Assembly: GCF_011046245.1 (NCBI RefSeq)
Contig: NZ_CP049244.1
Location: 806,001 to 870,000 of the forward strand
Source of the DNA: Allorhizobium pseudoryzae
GTDB lineage: Bacteria; Pseudomonadota; Alphaproteobacteria; Rhizobiales; Rhizobiaceae
Length of the DNA stretch: 64,000 nucleotides
Direction: 5' to 3'
Positions 26,927-35,825 of this stretch are shown piece by piece. A program made the translations under genes and the position numbers. The notes under the pieces are model-generated. The model worked only from the letters and a program-made list of their open reading frames with translations, ran no database searches and was not told where the DNA came from. The first letter of the stretch is position 1. The number at the start of each line of letters is the position of its first letter.

Positions 26927-27948
26927 CCGCGACCGGGTTGCCGCTCAAGCTGGGGGCTGCCACGGCAGCCCTCCTTCTGTTGACGCTCTCCCTGTGGCTG
27001 GGGGCGGCGATCGGCGAAACCTCGATCCCGCTGGAGATCGTCGCGAAAACCTTTGCCAACCGGGTCTGGCAGGCCGGATATCCGATCGACCCGATCGATG
27101 AGGGGATCATCTGGAGTTACCGGTTGAGCCGTGTCGTGGTCGCGGCCTGCTGCGGTTCTGCGCTGGCTCTGTCGGGGGGCGTTCTGCAGTCGCTGTTGCG
27201 CAATCCGCTGGCAGATCCCTATGTGCTCGGCATTTCGGCGGGCGCCTCCACGGGCGCCGTAACGGTCGCGATCCTCGGTGTCGGAGGCGGGTTGATCGGG
27301 CTGCCGCTCGGCGCCTTTGCCGGCGCGCTGATTGCATTCCTGGCGGTGAGCCTGCTGGCGTTGCGGGCCGGGCGTGGCTCTGCCGCCATCATTCTTGCCG
27401 GCGTCGCCGGTTCCCAACTCTTCCACGCCCTGACCTCCTTCATCGTTACCAAGGCGGCCAATGCCGAACAGGCCCGCGGGATCATGTTCTGGCTGCTGGG
27501 CAACCTCTCCGGTGTCCGTTGGCCGGATGCCGGCCTGGCCTTTCCCATTGCGCTTATCGGACTGTTGGTCTGCCTGGCGCAGGCGCGTTCGCTGGATGCC
27601 TTCGCTTTCGGCAAGGAATCGGCCGCCTCGCTAGGTATCCCGGTACGACGGGTCTACGCGCTGCTGATTGCAGTGACGGCCATGATGACGGCGGTCATGG
27701 TGTCGCTCGTCGGTTCGATCGGGTTCGTCGGCCTTGTCATTCCGCACGCCACCCGCATGCTGGTCGGCGTCCGTCACGGCACCCTGCTTCCGGCAGCGGC
27801 CGTCATTGGTGCGATTTTCATGGTGCTCGCCGATATCCTGTCCCGCATCCTGATCGCCGGTCAGGTGCTGCCTATCGGCGTTGTCACTGCCCTGTTCGGC
27901 GCGCCCGCGTTCGCGCTGATCATGAGCCAAAGGAGGGCGAGCCTGTGA
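26923..27948 (+). CDS. BtuC/FecCD-type ABC permease
   Basis: 341 residues, about ten transmembrane helices. It shows G-x-x-L-Q-S-L-L-R-N-P-L-A-D-P-Y-V-L-G-I-S-x-G-A near residue 90 and the V-G-F-V-G-L-V-I-P-H-A-x-R coupling region near residue 270, hallmarks of the BtuC/FhuB family. GTG start overlaps the binding-protein stop (GTGA). Inner-membrane channel of the riboswitch-controlled importer. Confidence 0.9.
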   Translation: MTATGLPLKLGAATAALLLLTLSLWLGAAIGETSIPLEIVAKTFANRVWQAGYPIDPIDEGIIWSYRLSRVVVAACCGSALALSGGVLQSLLRNPLADPYVLGISAGASTGAVTVAILGVGGGLIGLPLGAFAGALIAFLAVSLLALRAGRGSAAIILAGVAGSQLFHALTSFIVTKAANAEQARGIMFWLLGNLSGVRWPDAGLAFPIALIGLLVCLAQARSLDAFAFGKESAASLGIPVRRVYALLIAVTAMMTAVMVSLVGSIGFVGLVIPHATRMLVGVRHGTLLPAAAVIGAIFMVLADILSRILIAGQVLPIGVVTALFGAPAFALIMSQRRASL

Positions 27949-28748
27949 GACTCGACGCAACAGATCTGTCCTGGTCTACCGGCGGGCACACGATTGTGGG
28001 TAGCGTGTCGCTGCGCGTGGAGGCCGGCGAGTTTTTCGGCATTGTCGGGCCGAACGGATCGGGCAAGAGCAGCCTGATTTCGATGCTGGCGGGCCTGCGC
28101 AGTCCGAAGACGGGCGCAGTGACGCTCGGTGACACACCCCTCGCGGCTCTGCCGCGCCGGCAACTGGCGCAGCGTCTGGCCCTTGTCGAGCAGCAGGCGG
28201 ACACGTCCGAGCGGATGACGGCACGCCAGGCGGTGGAGCTTGGCCGCACGCCTTATCTCGGCCTTGCATCGCCCTGGTCTGCAGAGGATGAGGCGGTCGT
28301 GGACCAGGCGCTTGATGCCGTCGGCATGGCGCACCTGGCCCATCGGGTCTGGCACACGCTTTCGGGCGGGGAACGCCAGAGGCTGCATATCGCCCGGGCG
28401 CTGGCCCAGCAGCCGCGGCTGCTCATTCTGGATGAACCGACGAACCATCTCGATATTGGCCATCAGATCGGCCTTCTCGATCTCGTGCGCCGGCTGGATC
28501 TGACGGTGATTGCCGCGCTGCACGATCTCAATCACGCGGCCATGTTCTGCGATCGGATTGCGGTGATGAAGAGCGGCTCCATCGTCGCGACCGGCCGACC
28601 GGACTCGGTGCTGACCGAGGATCTCATCCGCGACGTGTTCAACGTGCATGCGACCGTCGAACGGGCGGCGGATGGGTGCACGATCCGTTTCCGCCCAGAA
28701 GACCGGGGTGTGTCGGGCGAGCGCCCCACACCCCGTCTCGTGTCATGA
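27945..28748 (+). CDS. BtuD/FecE-type ABC ATPase
   Basis: 267 residues from a GTG at 27945 that overlaps the permease stop (GTGA) and has AGGAGG at 8 nt. Walker A G-P-N-G-S-G-K-S-S, signature L-S-G-G-E-R-Q-R, Walker B L-I-L-D-E-P-T-N-H-L-D, H-switch in A-L-H-D-L-N-H. Its last 6 bp overlap the convergent peroxiredoxin gene. A GGGGTGTG/CACACCCC inverted repeat at 28705-28734 in its 3' end might limit read-through both ways. Confidence 0.9.
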   Translation: MRLDATDLSWSTGGHTIVGSVSLRVEAGEFFGIVGPNGSGKSSLISMLAGLRSPKTGAVTLGDTPLAALPRRQLAQRLALVEQQADTSERMTARQAVELGRTPYLGLASPWSAEDEAVVDQALDAVGMAHLAHRVWHTLSGGERQRLHIARALAQQPRLLILDEPTNHLDIGHQIGLLDLVRRLDLTVIAALHDLNHAAMFCDRIAVMKSGSIVATGRPDSVLTEDLIRDVFNVHATVERAADGCTIRFRPEDRGVSGERPTPRLVS

Positions 28749-29402
28749 CTGCGGCTGCTTCGTCTTGCGCAGGTAAGGCAGCACCGTATCGAACGAACCG
28801 AAGCGGGCGATTGCGTCCTCGTTGGAGACGGCGGCGGTGATGATGACGTCCTCGCCCTGCTGCCAGTTGGCCGGCGTCGCGACCTGGTGGCGGGCCGTCA
28901 GCTGGATCGAATCGATTGCGCGCAGGATCTCGTTGAAGTTGCGGCCTGTCGTCATCGGGTAGGTGAGGATCAGCTTGATCTTCTTGTCCGGGCCGATGAC
29001 GTAGACCGAACGCACGGTGGCGTTGTCCGCCGGGGTGCGGCCTTCCGAACTGTCGCCGGCACCGGCGGGCAGCATGTCGTAGAGCTTTGCTACCTTCAGG
29101 TCCTTGTCGCCGATCAGCGGGTAATCCACATCAAAGCCGGTGGCGGTGCGGATATCCGCCTTCCACTTGGCATGGCTTTCCACCGGATCGACCGAGATGC
29201 CGATGATCTTGACGCCGCGCTTGCGGAACTCGCCCTCGAGGCCCGCCATTGCGCCCAGTTCTGTCGTGCAGACCGGTGTAAAGTTCTTCGGATGCGAGAA
29301 GAGAACCGCCCAGCCTTCGCCGATCCAGTCGTGGAAACTCAGGGAACCTGCCGTGGTTTCAGCGGTAAAATCCGGGGCTATGTCATTGATGCGCAGGGAC
29401 AC
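28743..29402 (-). CDS. 1-Cys peroxiredoxin (Prx6-type)
   Basis: 219 residues from a GTG at 29402 with AGGAGG at 9 nt; the frame extends upstream but without similarity. Peroxidatic Cys45 in F-T-P-V-C-T-T-E, preceded by H-P-K-N. The C-terminal extension (P-A-N-W-x-x-G-E-D-V-I-I) is typical of Prx6/bacterial 1-Cys enzymes. It reduces H2O2 and organic peroxides in the cytoplasm. It stands alone between two catabolic regions. Confidence 0.92.
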   Translation of the reverse strand: MSLRINDIAPDFTAETTAGSLSFHDWIGEGWAVLFSHPKNFTPVCTTELGAMAGLEGEFRKRGVKIIGISVDPVESHAKWKADIRTATGFDVDYPLIGDKDLKVAKLYDMLPAGAGDSSEGRTPADNATVRSVYVIGPDKKIKLILTYPMTTGRNFNEILRAIDSIQLTARHQVATPANWQQGEDVIITAAVSNEDAIARFGSFDTVLPYLRKTKQPQS

Positions 29403-29564
29403 GTATGTTTTCCTCCTGGGATGTTTGATGGCGCCCAGCATATGCCGGCGAGCCATCAATGCCAGACAGAGGTTTTCACAAAGGTCGCCGCGTCCGGAAA
29501 ATCTGTTCGCATGCCTTCTCATGACAGCGTTGCCCGCGTCGCCGCCATCACGCGTCTCTTAATA

Positions 29565-29582
29565 CCTGCGCCTGTGCGCAGG
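29565..29582 (-). terminator. Hairpin after the long HutC-Liv-Hyu operon
   Basis: CCTGCGC-CTGT-GCGCAGG perfect 7-bp stem, 38 bp beyond the isochorismatase-fold gene stop. On the minus strand it is followed by TATTAAG rather than a T run, so it is a weak intrinsic terminator or a 3'-end stabiliser. No gene is seen in the 218-bp gap 29403-29620. Confidence 0.4.
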
Positions 29583-29620
29583 CTAATTGGCTGTAGCAGG
29601 GACATTGAGCCGAACGGTCG

Positions 29621-30226
29621 TCAGACGATCTCCGTCGTCACCTCGGCAATGGTCGCCACGCGGCAGACGGGCTTCAATGCCGCGATGGCCGTTTCGTGCA
29701 CGTCCGGCGAAAAGGCAGCGCAGCCATCCGAGAGAACCGTCACGTCGAAATCGCGCACATGCGCATCGCGCACCGTGGAGGCGACGCCGCCATTGGTGAC
29801 GATGCCGCAGACGAGGAGCTTGCGGATATCGCATTTGCGCAGCACCCATTCCAGCCGCGTCATGTAGAAGGCGGAATAGGCGACCTTTTCGATGCTGATA
29901 TCGGCCGGGGCGAGCTTGTCCACGAGACGGTGACCCCACGAGCCCGGGGCGAAATCGCCCTTCGCCAGAAAGGGCCGCAGCGTCTTCAGATGCGGCGAGA
30001 TGAGCGGCTCGCCGCCCTTCAGGGGCACCAGCGTGAACTGGGTGGAGATGATCCAGCCGCCGGCCGTGCGGATCTGGTCGGCAAGCGGCACCAACCGGTC
30101 GGATAGCGCCGCAATATCGGAGGACGTCTGGCCCGCCCGGCCATAGGCCCCCTGCGGATCAAGAAAGTCGTTCTGCAGATCAACGATCAGGAGGCCCGTC
30201 TGGGCCGCGGATATGGGGTTGTGCAT
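29621..30226 (-). CDS. Isochorismatase-fold hydrolase with Gly at the catalytic Cys position
   Basis: 201 residues. Asp16 (I-V-D-L-Q-N-D) and Lys114 of the Asp-Lys-Cys triad are present, but the T-N-x-C-V motif reads T-N-G-G-V (Gly147). Amidases of this family need the Cys; true isochorismatases such as EntB and PhzD carry Gly there and hydrolyse a vinyl ether. So despite lying beside HyuAB, amide hydrolysis by the usual thioester route is not expected. Its ATG overlaps the HyuA stop (ATGA). Last gene of the operon. Confidence 0.82.
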   Translation of the reverse strand: MHNPISAAQTGLLIVDLQNDFLDPQGAYGRAGQTSSDIAALSDRLVPLADQIRTAGGWIISTQFTLVPLKGGEPLISPHLKTLRPFLAKGDFAPGSWGHRLVDKLAPADISIEKVAYSAFYMTRLEWVLRKCDIRKLLVCGIVTNGGVASTVRDAHVRDFDVTVLSDGCAAFSPDVHETAIAALKPVCRVATIAEVTTEIV

Positions 30227-32298
30227 CAGCGCCTCTCAATGATGACATTGCCGAGCTCATCGACCCGTGCCGCCAGGTCCGGATCGACCAGCACCGTGGC
30301 ATCCGGCTGTTCGAGGATCGCCGGCCCCTCGATCTCGGCTCCGACCGGCAGTTCCAAGCGGGCATAGATGGCGGTGTCGTGCCAGGCTCCATCGAACCAG
30401 ACAGGACGACTGCCGCGCGCGGCCTTTTCCAGCGAGCATCCGGCATCCGGCGCAAGCGCCTTCAGGCTGAAATGCGGGCGACGGCCGATCGCGGCGGTGC
30501 GCAGGTTGACGATCTTCGCCTTCAGCCCCGGCAGCAGGCGGCTGAAGGAGGCGCGGTAGGCAGCATCGAAGGCGTCCTGCACGATCTGGCGGGTCACACC
30601 CGTAGAGCCATTGGCAATCGTTACCGGCAGCGGCACGGAGACCGTGTGCGTCTGGCCGACATAATGCATGTCGAGCTCGAACAGGATATCGACCCGCTCC
30701 ATCTGAAGACCAGCCTCATGGACGATACGACCTGCGGCCTCGGCCTCCGCCACCATGCGGGCGTCAAGGACCGCCTCATCCAGCGCATCGACCGTCAGGT
30801 TCACCGTCTGCACCTGATCGTGGCGGATGTCCGCAATCACGCAGCCGAGGGCCGAGGTGACGCCCGGATACCGCGGCACGAGTGCAGCCTGAAGACCAAC
30901 GTCCTTGATGAGCGCACCGGCATGCAGCGCGCCGCCACCGCCAAAGGGTACAGCGACGAATTTTGCCGGGTCGTGTCCGCGTTCGATGGAGACGAGGCGG
31001 ATGGCGCCGGCCATGCGACCGTCCGCCACGCGGACAATCGCTTCCGCCGCTTCCATGACGCCAAGGCCGCACGGGCCTGCGACATGTTCGGCAATGGCGG
31101 CCTTGGCTGCTTCCACGTCGAGACGCGATAGTTTGCCGCCGATCGGACGCTCCGCATTGATGCGGCCGAGAACGATATTGGCGTCCGTCAAGGTCGGGCG
31201 GGTGTTGCCCTGGCCGTAGGCGACCGGGCCGGGGCGTGAACCGGCGCTTTCCGGACCGACCTGCAGCAACCCGCCGGCATCGACATGAGCAATCGATCCG
31301 CCGCCGGCGCCGATCGTGGTAATCTCGATCATCGGCGTTCGCACGACAAGACCGAAATCGATCGTCGTCTGGGCGGCGAGCGAGGTCTGCCCATCGACGA
31401 CCAGGGAAACGTCAAAGGAGGTGCCGCCAAGATCGCCGGTAATGATATTGGGATAGCCGGCCGCCTTGGAGATGGCAGCCGCCGCGATGACGCCGGCCGC
31501 GGGGCCGGACAGGGCGGTGCGCACCGGCAGCCGGCTGGCGGTTTCGGTCGACATGACCCCACCATTCGACTGGACGATATGGAACGGACCGGTAAAGGCC
31601 TCACCCTTCAGGGCATCCTGCAGTTTGCCGAGATAGCCGCCGACCACCGGCTGGAGATAGGCATTCAGCGCCGTGGTCGAGGTGCGCTCGAACTCGCGGA
31701 TTTCCGGCAGGATCTGCGCGGACGAGGCGAGGTTGCCATTCGGCCAGACGGAGCGCGCCGCTTCCAGCGCCGCCAATTCGTTCGCCGGATTGGCATAGGC
31801 ATTGATGAAGCAGATGGCGAGTGCTTCGGCCCCTGCCGCGAGTGCCTTCAAGGCGGCGGCGCGGACTTCCTCTGGATCAAGCGCTTCGCGCACCGTTCCG
31901 TCCGCCAGCACGCGCTCGTTCACCTCAAAACGCATGTCGCGTTCAATGACAGGGATAAAATCACCCCACAGGCCCCAGGTGTTCAATCGGTCGCGGCGGC
32001 GCATTTCCAGCACGTCGCGAAACCCTTTCGTGGTGATCAGCGCGGTGCGCGCGCCCTTGCGCTCCAGAAGCGCATTGGTGCCGACGGTGGTGCCGTGCAC
32101 GATCGAGCCGAGATCGGCAATGGCGCCGAAGGATTTCAATCCTTCGATAAAGCCGACGGCCTCATCGCCGCGATTGGAGGAGACCTTTGCGGTGCGGAAC
32201 TTTCCGGTCGCTTCTTCATAATAGAAGAGGTCGGTAAACGTGCCGCCGACATCGACGCCCACGACCGCGCCGTTCAGGCTCTTGATATGGCTGTTCAT
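30226..32298 (-). CDS. hyuA: Hydantoinase/oxoprolinase alpha subunit (HyuA-like)
   Basis: 690 residues. N-terminal actin-like ATP-binding region G-V-D-V-G-G-T-F-T-D, then G-D-L-G-G-T-S-F-D and I-G-A-G-G-G-S-I: the hydantoinase A/oxoprolinase architecture with a C-terminal HyuA_C domain. With HyuB such proteins use ATP to open cyclic amides (N-methylhydantoin, 5-oxoproline) or to carboxylate ketones (acetone and acetophenone carboxylases). The adjacent lyase and hydrolase make ring opening of a cyclic amide or imide the better guess, not proven. Overlaps HyuB by 4 bp. Confidence 0.88.
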   Translation of the reverse strand: MNSHIKSLNGAVVGVDVGGTFTDLFYYEEATGKFRTAKVSSNRGDEAVGFIEGLKSFGAIADLGSIVHGTTVGTNALLERKGARTALITTKGFRDVLEMRRRDRLNTWGLWGDFIPVIERDMRFEVNERVLADGTVREALDPEEVRAAALKALAAGAEALAICFINAYANPANELAALEAARSVWPNGNLASSAQILPEIREFERTSTTALNAYLQPVVGGYLGKLQDALKGEAFTGPFHIVQSNGGVMSTETASRLPVRTALSGPAAGVIAAAAISKAAGYPNIITGDLGGTSFDVSLVVDGQTSLAAQTTIDFGLVVRTPMIEITTIGAGGGSIAHVDAGGLLQVGPESAGSRPGPVAYGQGNTRPTLTDANIVLGRINAERPIGGKLSRLDVEAAKAAIAEHVAGPCGLGVMEAAEAIVRVADGRMAGAIRLVSIERGHDPAKFVAVPFGGGGALHAGALIKDVGLQAALVPRYPGVTSALGCVIADIRHDQVQTVNLTVDALDEAVLDARMVAEAEAAGRIVHEAGLQMERVDILFELDMHYVGQTHTVSVPLPVTIANGSTGVTRQIVQDAFDAAYRASFSRLLPGLKAKIVNLRTAAIGRRPHFSLKALAPDAGCSLEKAARGSRPVWFDGAWHDTAIYARLELPVGAEIEGPAILEQPDATVLVDPDLAARVDELGNVIIERR

Positions 32299-34031
32299 GC
32301 GGCTTTTCCTTCACGCAATCTGTCGGTCGCCTGCACATCGACCTGTCCGTCCTTGGTCACCTCGACGCCGTACAACGTGCGCGCGTTTTTCCGGCTGACG
32401 AAGCCGAGACGGACGTCCCGCGCGACTTTGTCCGGCGACCGGGTCCACGGGTTGCCGTAACCGCCGCCGCCGGGCGATTCGATACGTATCTTCTGGCCGG
32501 CGCGCACCCTGACATCCGTGACCTTGGAGGCGAGCGGCGGCGAGCGCTCGCCATCATCGCTCTCCCAGGTGAAGCGGTTGAGCCCGCCTTCCAGGCCGCC
32601 GGCGACACCCGGTGGTGCATAGACGCCGCGTTCGCCAAGCAGGAAAACATCCGCGTCGGTCAGCGTCTCGACTTCATATATGGAGCCGACGCCACCCCGA
32701 TGATGGCCGGCACCGGCAGAATCCGGCCTAAGGGCCCATTGGGTGAAGACGACGGGGTAGGAGGCTTCCAGGATTTCCGCCGGCGGAATGGTGGCCATAG
32801 AGATCGGGTTGTTGGCGTGGTTCAGACCGTCGCTTTCCGGGTTGCCGCCCAGCCCGCCGCCGAAGAAGGAGAACATCACATAGCGGGAGCCATCGCCACG
32901 ATAGCCCGCAATCGACAGCGCATTGATAGTGCCGAACGGAGCGGCCGTCGCGCGCGAGGGATCGGCCTGTGCCAAGGCGCCGAACACGACGCCGATGACG
33001 CGCAGGATCGTTTCGGTGTACCCGCCGACCGGCTTCGGCGGCTTGACGCCGAGCAGCGTCGTTTCCGGGATGATGAAGGAGATCGGCCGCAGGCATCCGG
33101 CATTGGCCGGCACCGCGGTGAAGACGTGCTTCAGCGCCACATAGCAGCAGGCGGCAGCCGTCGAATAGGCGATGTTGAGCGGCCCCGCACAGGGCGCCGA
33201 GGAGCGCGAAAAATCCAGCACCATCTCGTCGCCTTTGATGGTGAGGTCGAGTGCGATGGTAAGGCGCTCCGGCGTGATGCCGTCATTGTCGAGGTAGTCC
33301 TCGAAACTGTAGACTCCGTCCGGCAGCGCCCGGATCGCGTCGCGCATCATGGCATCGGCCCGATCCGAGAAGACATCGAAGGCCTGGGCGACCGTGCTGT
33401 CGCCATAAGCATCCAGCAGTTCCGCCAGCCGCCGTTCGCCGAGATCCAGCGCGTTCAGCTGACCGTTCAGATCGCCGTAGTTGGAGGTCGGCACACGGGA
33501 ATTGGCCGCCAGAATGTCGAGGAGGTCGCGATTCATCACGCCCTTCGACACCAGCTTGACCGGCGGAATGCGGACCCCTTCCTGAAAGCTCTCGGTGGCC
33601 TTGGCATTGAATCCGCCCGGCACGTTGCCGCCGATATCCAGCCAATGCCCAACGGAGGCGATCCAGCAATAGAGCTTACCGCCGCGAAAGACCGGGCGCA
33701 CCAGGCGGAAATCGTTGAGATGCGTGCCGCCGGCATAAGGATCGTTGAAGAGATAGGTATCGCCGGGGTTCAGATCCCCGTCCGTCGCTACCTTGTCGAT
33801 GACCGCCTTCACGGCAAACGCCATGGCGCCGACGAAGATCGGCAGACCGCGGGTGCCCTGCACCAACGTGGCGCCCGTCTCTGCGTGATAGAGGCCGTGG
33901 CAGGCATCGCGGGCCTCGGCAATGATCGGATTGAAGGCGGAACGATAAAGCGTCGCGTCCATCTCGTCGGCGATCTGCTCCAGACGACCGTTCAGAATGG
34001 CGAGCGTGACGGGATCAAGAGCGCTTTTCAT
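32295..34031 (-). CDS. hyuB: Hydantoinase/oxoprolinase beta subunit (HyuB-like)
   Basis: 578 residues. Starts with D-P-V-T-L-A-I-L-N-G-R-L-E-Q-I-A-D-E-M, the typical HyuB N-terminus, and contains the metal-binding-type N-D-P-Y-x-G-G-T-H-L-N-D near residue 95 and the Gly-rich S-P-G-G-G-G-Y-G-N-P near the C-terminus. It pairs with the HyuA-like subunit, with ATGA overlaps on both sides (HyuA and lyase genes), so stoichiometric co-translation is expected. Confidence 0.88.
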   Translation of the reverse strand: MKSALDPVTLAILNGRLEQIADEMDATLYRSAFNPIIAEARDACHGLYHAETGATLVQGTRGLPIFVGAMAFAVKAVIDKVATDGDLNPGDTYLFNDPYAGGTHLNDFRLVRPVFRGGKLYCWIASVGHWLDIGGNVPGGFNAKATESFQEGVRIPPVKLVSKGVMNRDLLDILAANSRVPTSNYGDLNGQLNALDLGERRLAELLDAYGDSTVAQAFDVFSDRADAMMRDAIRALPDGVYSFEDYLDNDGITPERLTIALDLTIKGDEMVLDFSRSSAPCAGPLNIAYSTAAACCYVALKHVFTAVPANAGCLRPISFIIPETTLLGVKPPKPVGGYTETILRVIGVVFGALAQADPSRATAAPFGTINALSIAGYRGDGSRYVMFSFFGGGLGGNPESDGLNHANNPISMATIPPAEILEASYPVVFTQWALRPDSAGAGHHRGGVGSIYEVETLTDADVFLLGERGVYAPPGVAGGLEGGLNRFTWESDDGERSPPLASKVTDVRVRAGQKIRIESPGGGGYGNPWTRSPDKVARDVRLGFVSRKNARTLYGVEVTKDGQVDVQATDRLREGKAA

Positions 34032-34945
34032 GCGGCGTCGTCCTTCGTGTTGCCCTTGGCGGATGGGGAGTGGTGGGCGGCGTCGAATTCCTCGTAACGA
34101 CGGCCGAGGTCGAGCATTTGCGGCGTGCCGATCAACTCGTTCAGCGCGCCGAAATCGAACATGCGATCGGCAAACGGCGTATTGGTGCCGTGCTGATGCA
34201 GGGATGCGTAATAGTCCTGCGCGGTCCGTGCCAGAGCCCGGACGATGCCGCCCGGGAAGATCACGATGCTGTAGCCCATCCGGCCAAGCTCCGCCGCGGA
34301 GAACATCGGCGTGTTGCCGCCTTCCACCATGTTGGCGAGCAGCGGTCGACGGCCACCCAAGGCTGTGCTGACGGCACCCAGTTGTTCGGCCGAGCGCGGC
34401 GCCTCGACGAACAGGATATCGGCGCCGGCTTCAGCATAAAGGGCAGCGCGATCGATCGCGGCTTCCAACCCCTCGATCGCGACGGCGTCGGTGCGGGCGA
34501 TGATCAGCGTCTCTTCGGACGCGCGTGCATCGACGGCTGCTTTCACCTTGCCGGCCATTTCCTGCGCTGAAACAATGCTCTTGTCCTGCAGGTGGCCGCA
34601 GCGCTTCGGCAGCGTCTGGTCTTCCAGCTGGATGGCGCTGGCACCCGCCCGCTCGAAGGTTTTCACGGTTCGCTGCACGTTGAGCGCATTGCCGTACCCG
34701 TTGTCGGCATCGACGATCAGCGGGGTTTCCACCCGCTGGCGGACCAGGCTGATGACATCGGCGACTTCCGTCATGGAGACAAGACCGATATCCGGCCGCC
34801 CGAGCCGGGTATAGGCGATGGCGGCGCCCGAGAGATACAGGGCGGAAAAGCCGGCATCCGTGGCGATCGAGGCGGTCAGCGCATCGAAGACGCCGGGCGC
34901 GACGACCGTCTTGCCGTCGGAGATATGGTGTTTGAGGCTGGTCAT
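34028..34945 (-). CDS. Isocitrate lyase/PEP mutase-superfamily lyase (2,3-dimethylmalate lyase/methylisocitrate lyase-like)
   Basis: 305 residues from ATG 34945. TIM-barrel with V-D-A-D-N-G-Y-G near residue 78, Q-L-E-D-Q and K-R-C-G-H with Cys116, the acid/base residue of C-C lyases in the superfamily (PrpB, isocitrate lyase, dimethylmalate lyase); phosphonate mutases lack it. So a 2-hydroxy-dicarboxylate is probably split into a 2-oxoacid or glyoxylate plus a carboxylate. The LeuCD-like hydratase upstream is what would make such a hydroxyacid. No prpC or prpD is here, so 2-methylcitrate metabolism is less likely. Confidence 0.82.
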   Translation of the reverse strand: MTSLKHHISDGKTVVAPGVFDALTASIATDAGFSALYLSGAAIAYTRLGRPDIGLVSMTEVADVISLVRQRVETPLIVDADNGYGNALNVQRTVKTFERAGASAIQLEDQTLPKRCGHLQDKSIVSAQEMAGKVKAAVDARASEETLIIARTDAVAIEGLEAAIDRAALYAEAGADILFVEAPRSAEQLGAVSTALGGRRPLLANMVEGGNTPMFSAAELGRMGYSIVIFPGGIVRALARTAQDYYASLHQHGTNTPFADRMFDFGALNELIGTPQMLDLGRRYEEFDAAHHSPSAKGNTKDDAA

Positions 34946-35118
34946 GTCTTGTCCTTCATCGCGGGAGCGACCCTTGAACGGGCGTGGTCCGGCGGATTGG
35001 CAGCGGCCGCGGGGGCCGCAACGGCAGGCGATGGGGGTATCCGGCGGCCGACGCTGCGGCCTGACGCGGCGGAGCGATCCCGATGGCGGAGCGGCGGATG
35101 GGGTGCGTGCATCATCAT
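34942..35118 (-). CDS. Possible small coupled ORF (58 aa) between LivF and the lyase
   Basis: Opens with three consecutive ATGs (35118, 35115, 35112) just after GAGGAGC, itself overlapping the LivF stop, and closes with TGA overlapping the lyase ATG (ATGA). The product is Pro/Ala/Arg/Ser-rich, strongly basic, with no recognised domain. The perfect ribosome site and stop-start overlap suggest it is translated; the low-complexity composition is also what a chance frame in 63-67% G+C sequence gives. The alternative is an untranslated 180-bp spacer. Confidence 0.4.
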   Translation of the reverse strand: MMMHAPHPPLRHRDRSAASGRSVGRRIPPSPAVAAPAAAANPPDHARSRVAPAMKDKT

Positions 35119-35126
35119 CTTGCTCC

Positions 35127-35825
35127 TCAAAGCCCAAGATAGGCGCGCTTGAGGTCCGGATCGGCCGCGATCTCGGCGGCAGAGCCGGACATGGTCACGA
35201 GCCCGTTCTCGATGATGTAGGCGCGGTGGGCGATCTCGAGCGACTGCACGACGTTCTGTTCGACCAGCATGATCGGCAGGCCGTCGGCGTTCAGCCGTTT
35301 CACGAGGTCGAACATTTCCTCGACCAGCAGCGGTGAAAGTCCGAGCGAGGGTTCGTCGAGGATCAGAAGCTTCGGTTCAGCCATCATGCCGCGGCCGATC
35401 GCCAGCATCTGCTGCTCGCCGCCGGAGAGCGTGCCGGCCATCTGCGTCATGCGCTGACGAAGCTTCGGGAACGTGTCGTAGACCCGCTCGATGTTGCGGC
35501 TGCGTCCGGCACGTCCGCGGCGATAGCTGCCAAGCTCGAGATTTTCCTCTACGCTCATGTTGGGGAAGATCTTGCGGCCTTCCGGCACATGGATGAGCCC
35601 GGCTTCGACGGCGGCGATCGGTGAGCCGCCAAGCGCCCTGCCGTCGAAGGTGATCGAGCCGGAGGCGAGGGGAAGCAGACCGGAGAGCGCCTTGTTGAGG
35701 GTCGTCTTGCCGACGCCGTTGGCTCCCAGCACCGCGACGATCTCACCGCTGGCGACGGAAAGGTCGATGCCGCGCAGCACTTCCACGCCACCATATCCGG
35801 TGCGAATGTCTTTCACCTCAAGCAT
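35127..35825 (-). CDS. Branched-chain-type ABC transporter ATPase, LivF-like
   Basis: 232 residues. Walker A G-A-N-G-V-G-K-T-T, signature L-S-G-G-E-Q-Q-M-L, Walker B L-L-I-L-D-E-P-S-L-G-L-S-P, the last typical of LivF. Its start overlaps the LivG-like stop by 8 bp. Second ATPase of the five-gene Liv-type (HAAT) importer in the HutC-controlled operon. Confidence 0.9.
   Translation of the reverse strand: MLEVKDIRTGYGGVEVLRGIDLSVASGEIVAVLGANGVGKTTLNKALSGLLPLASGSITFDGRALGGSPIAAVEAGLIHVPEGRKIFPNMSVEENLELGSYRRGRAGRSRNIERVYDTFPKLRQRMTQMAGTLSGGEQQMLAIGRGMMAEPKLLILDEPSLGLSPLLVEEMFDLVKRLNADGLPIMLVEQNVVQSLEIAHRAYIIENGLVTMSGSAAEIAADPDLKRAYLGL

Noticed and set aside
27519..27944. In-frame upstream extension of the BtuD-like gene
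   Set aside because: Lies within the permease gene; the GTG at 27945 has AGGAGG and the usual family start.
28705..28734. GGGGTGTG/CACACCCC inverted repeat as an intrinsic terminator
   Set aside because: Lies inside the BtuD-like coding sequence and lacks a T tract on either strand.
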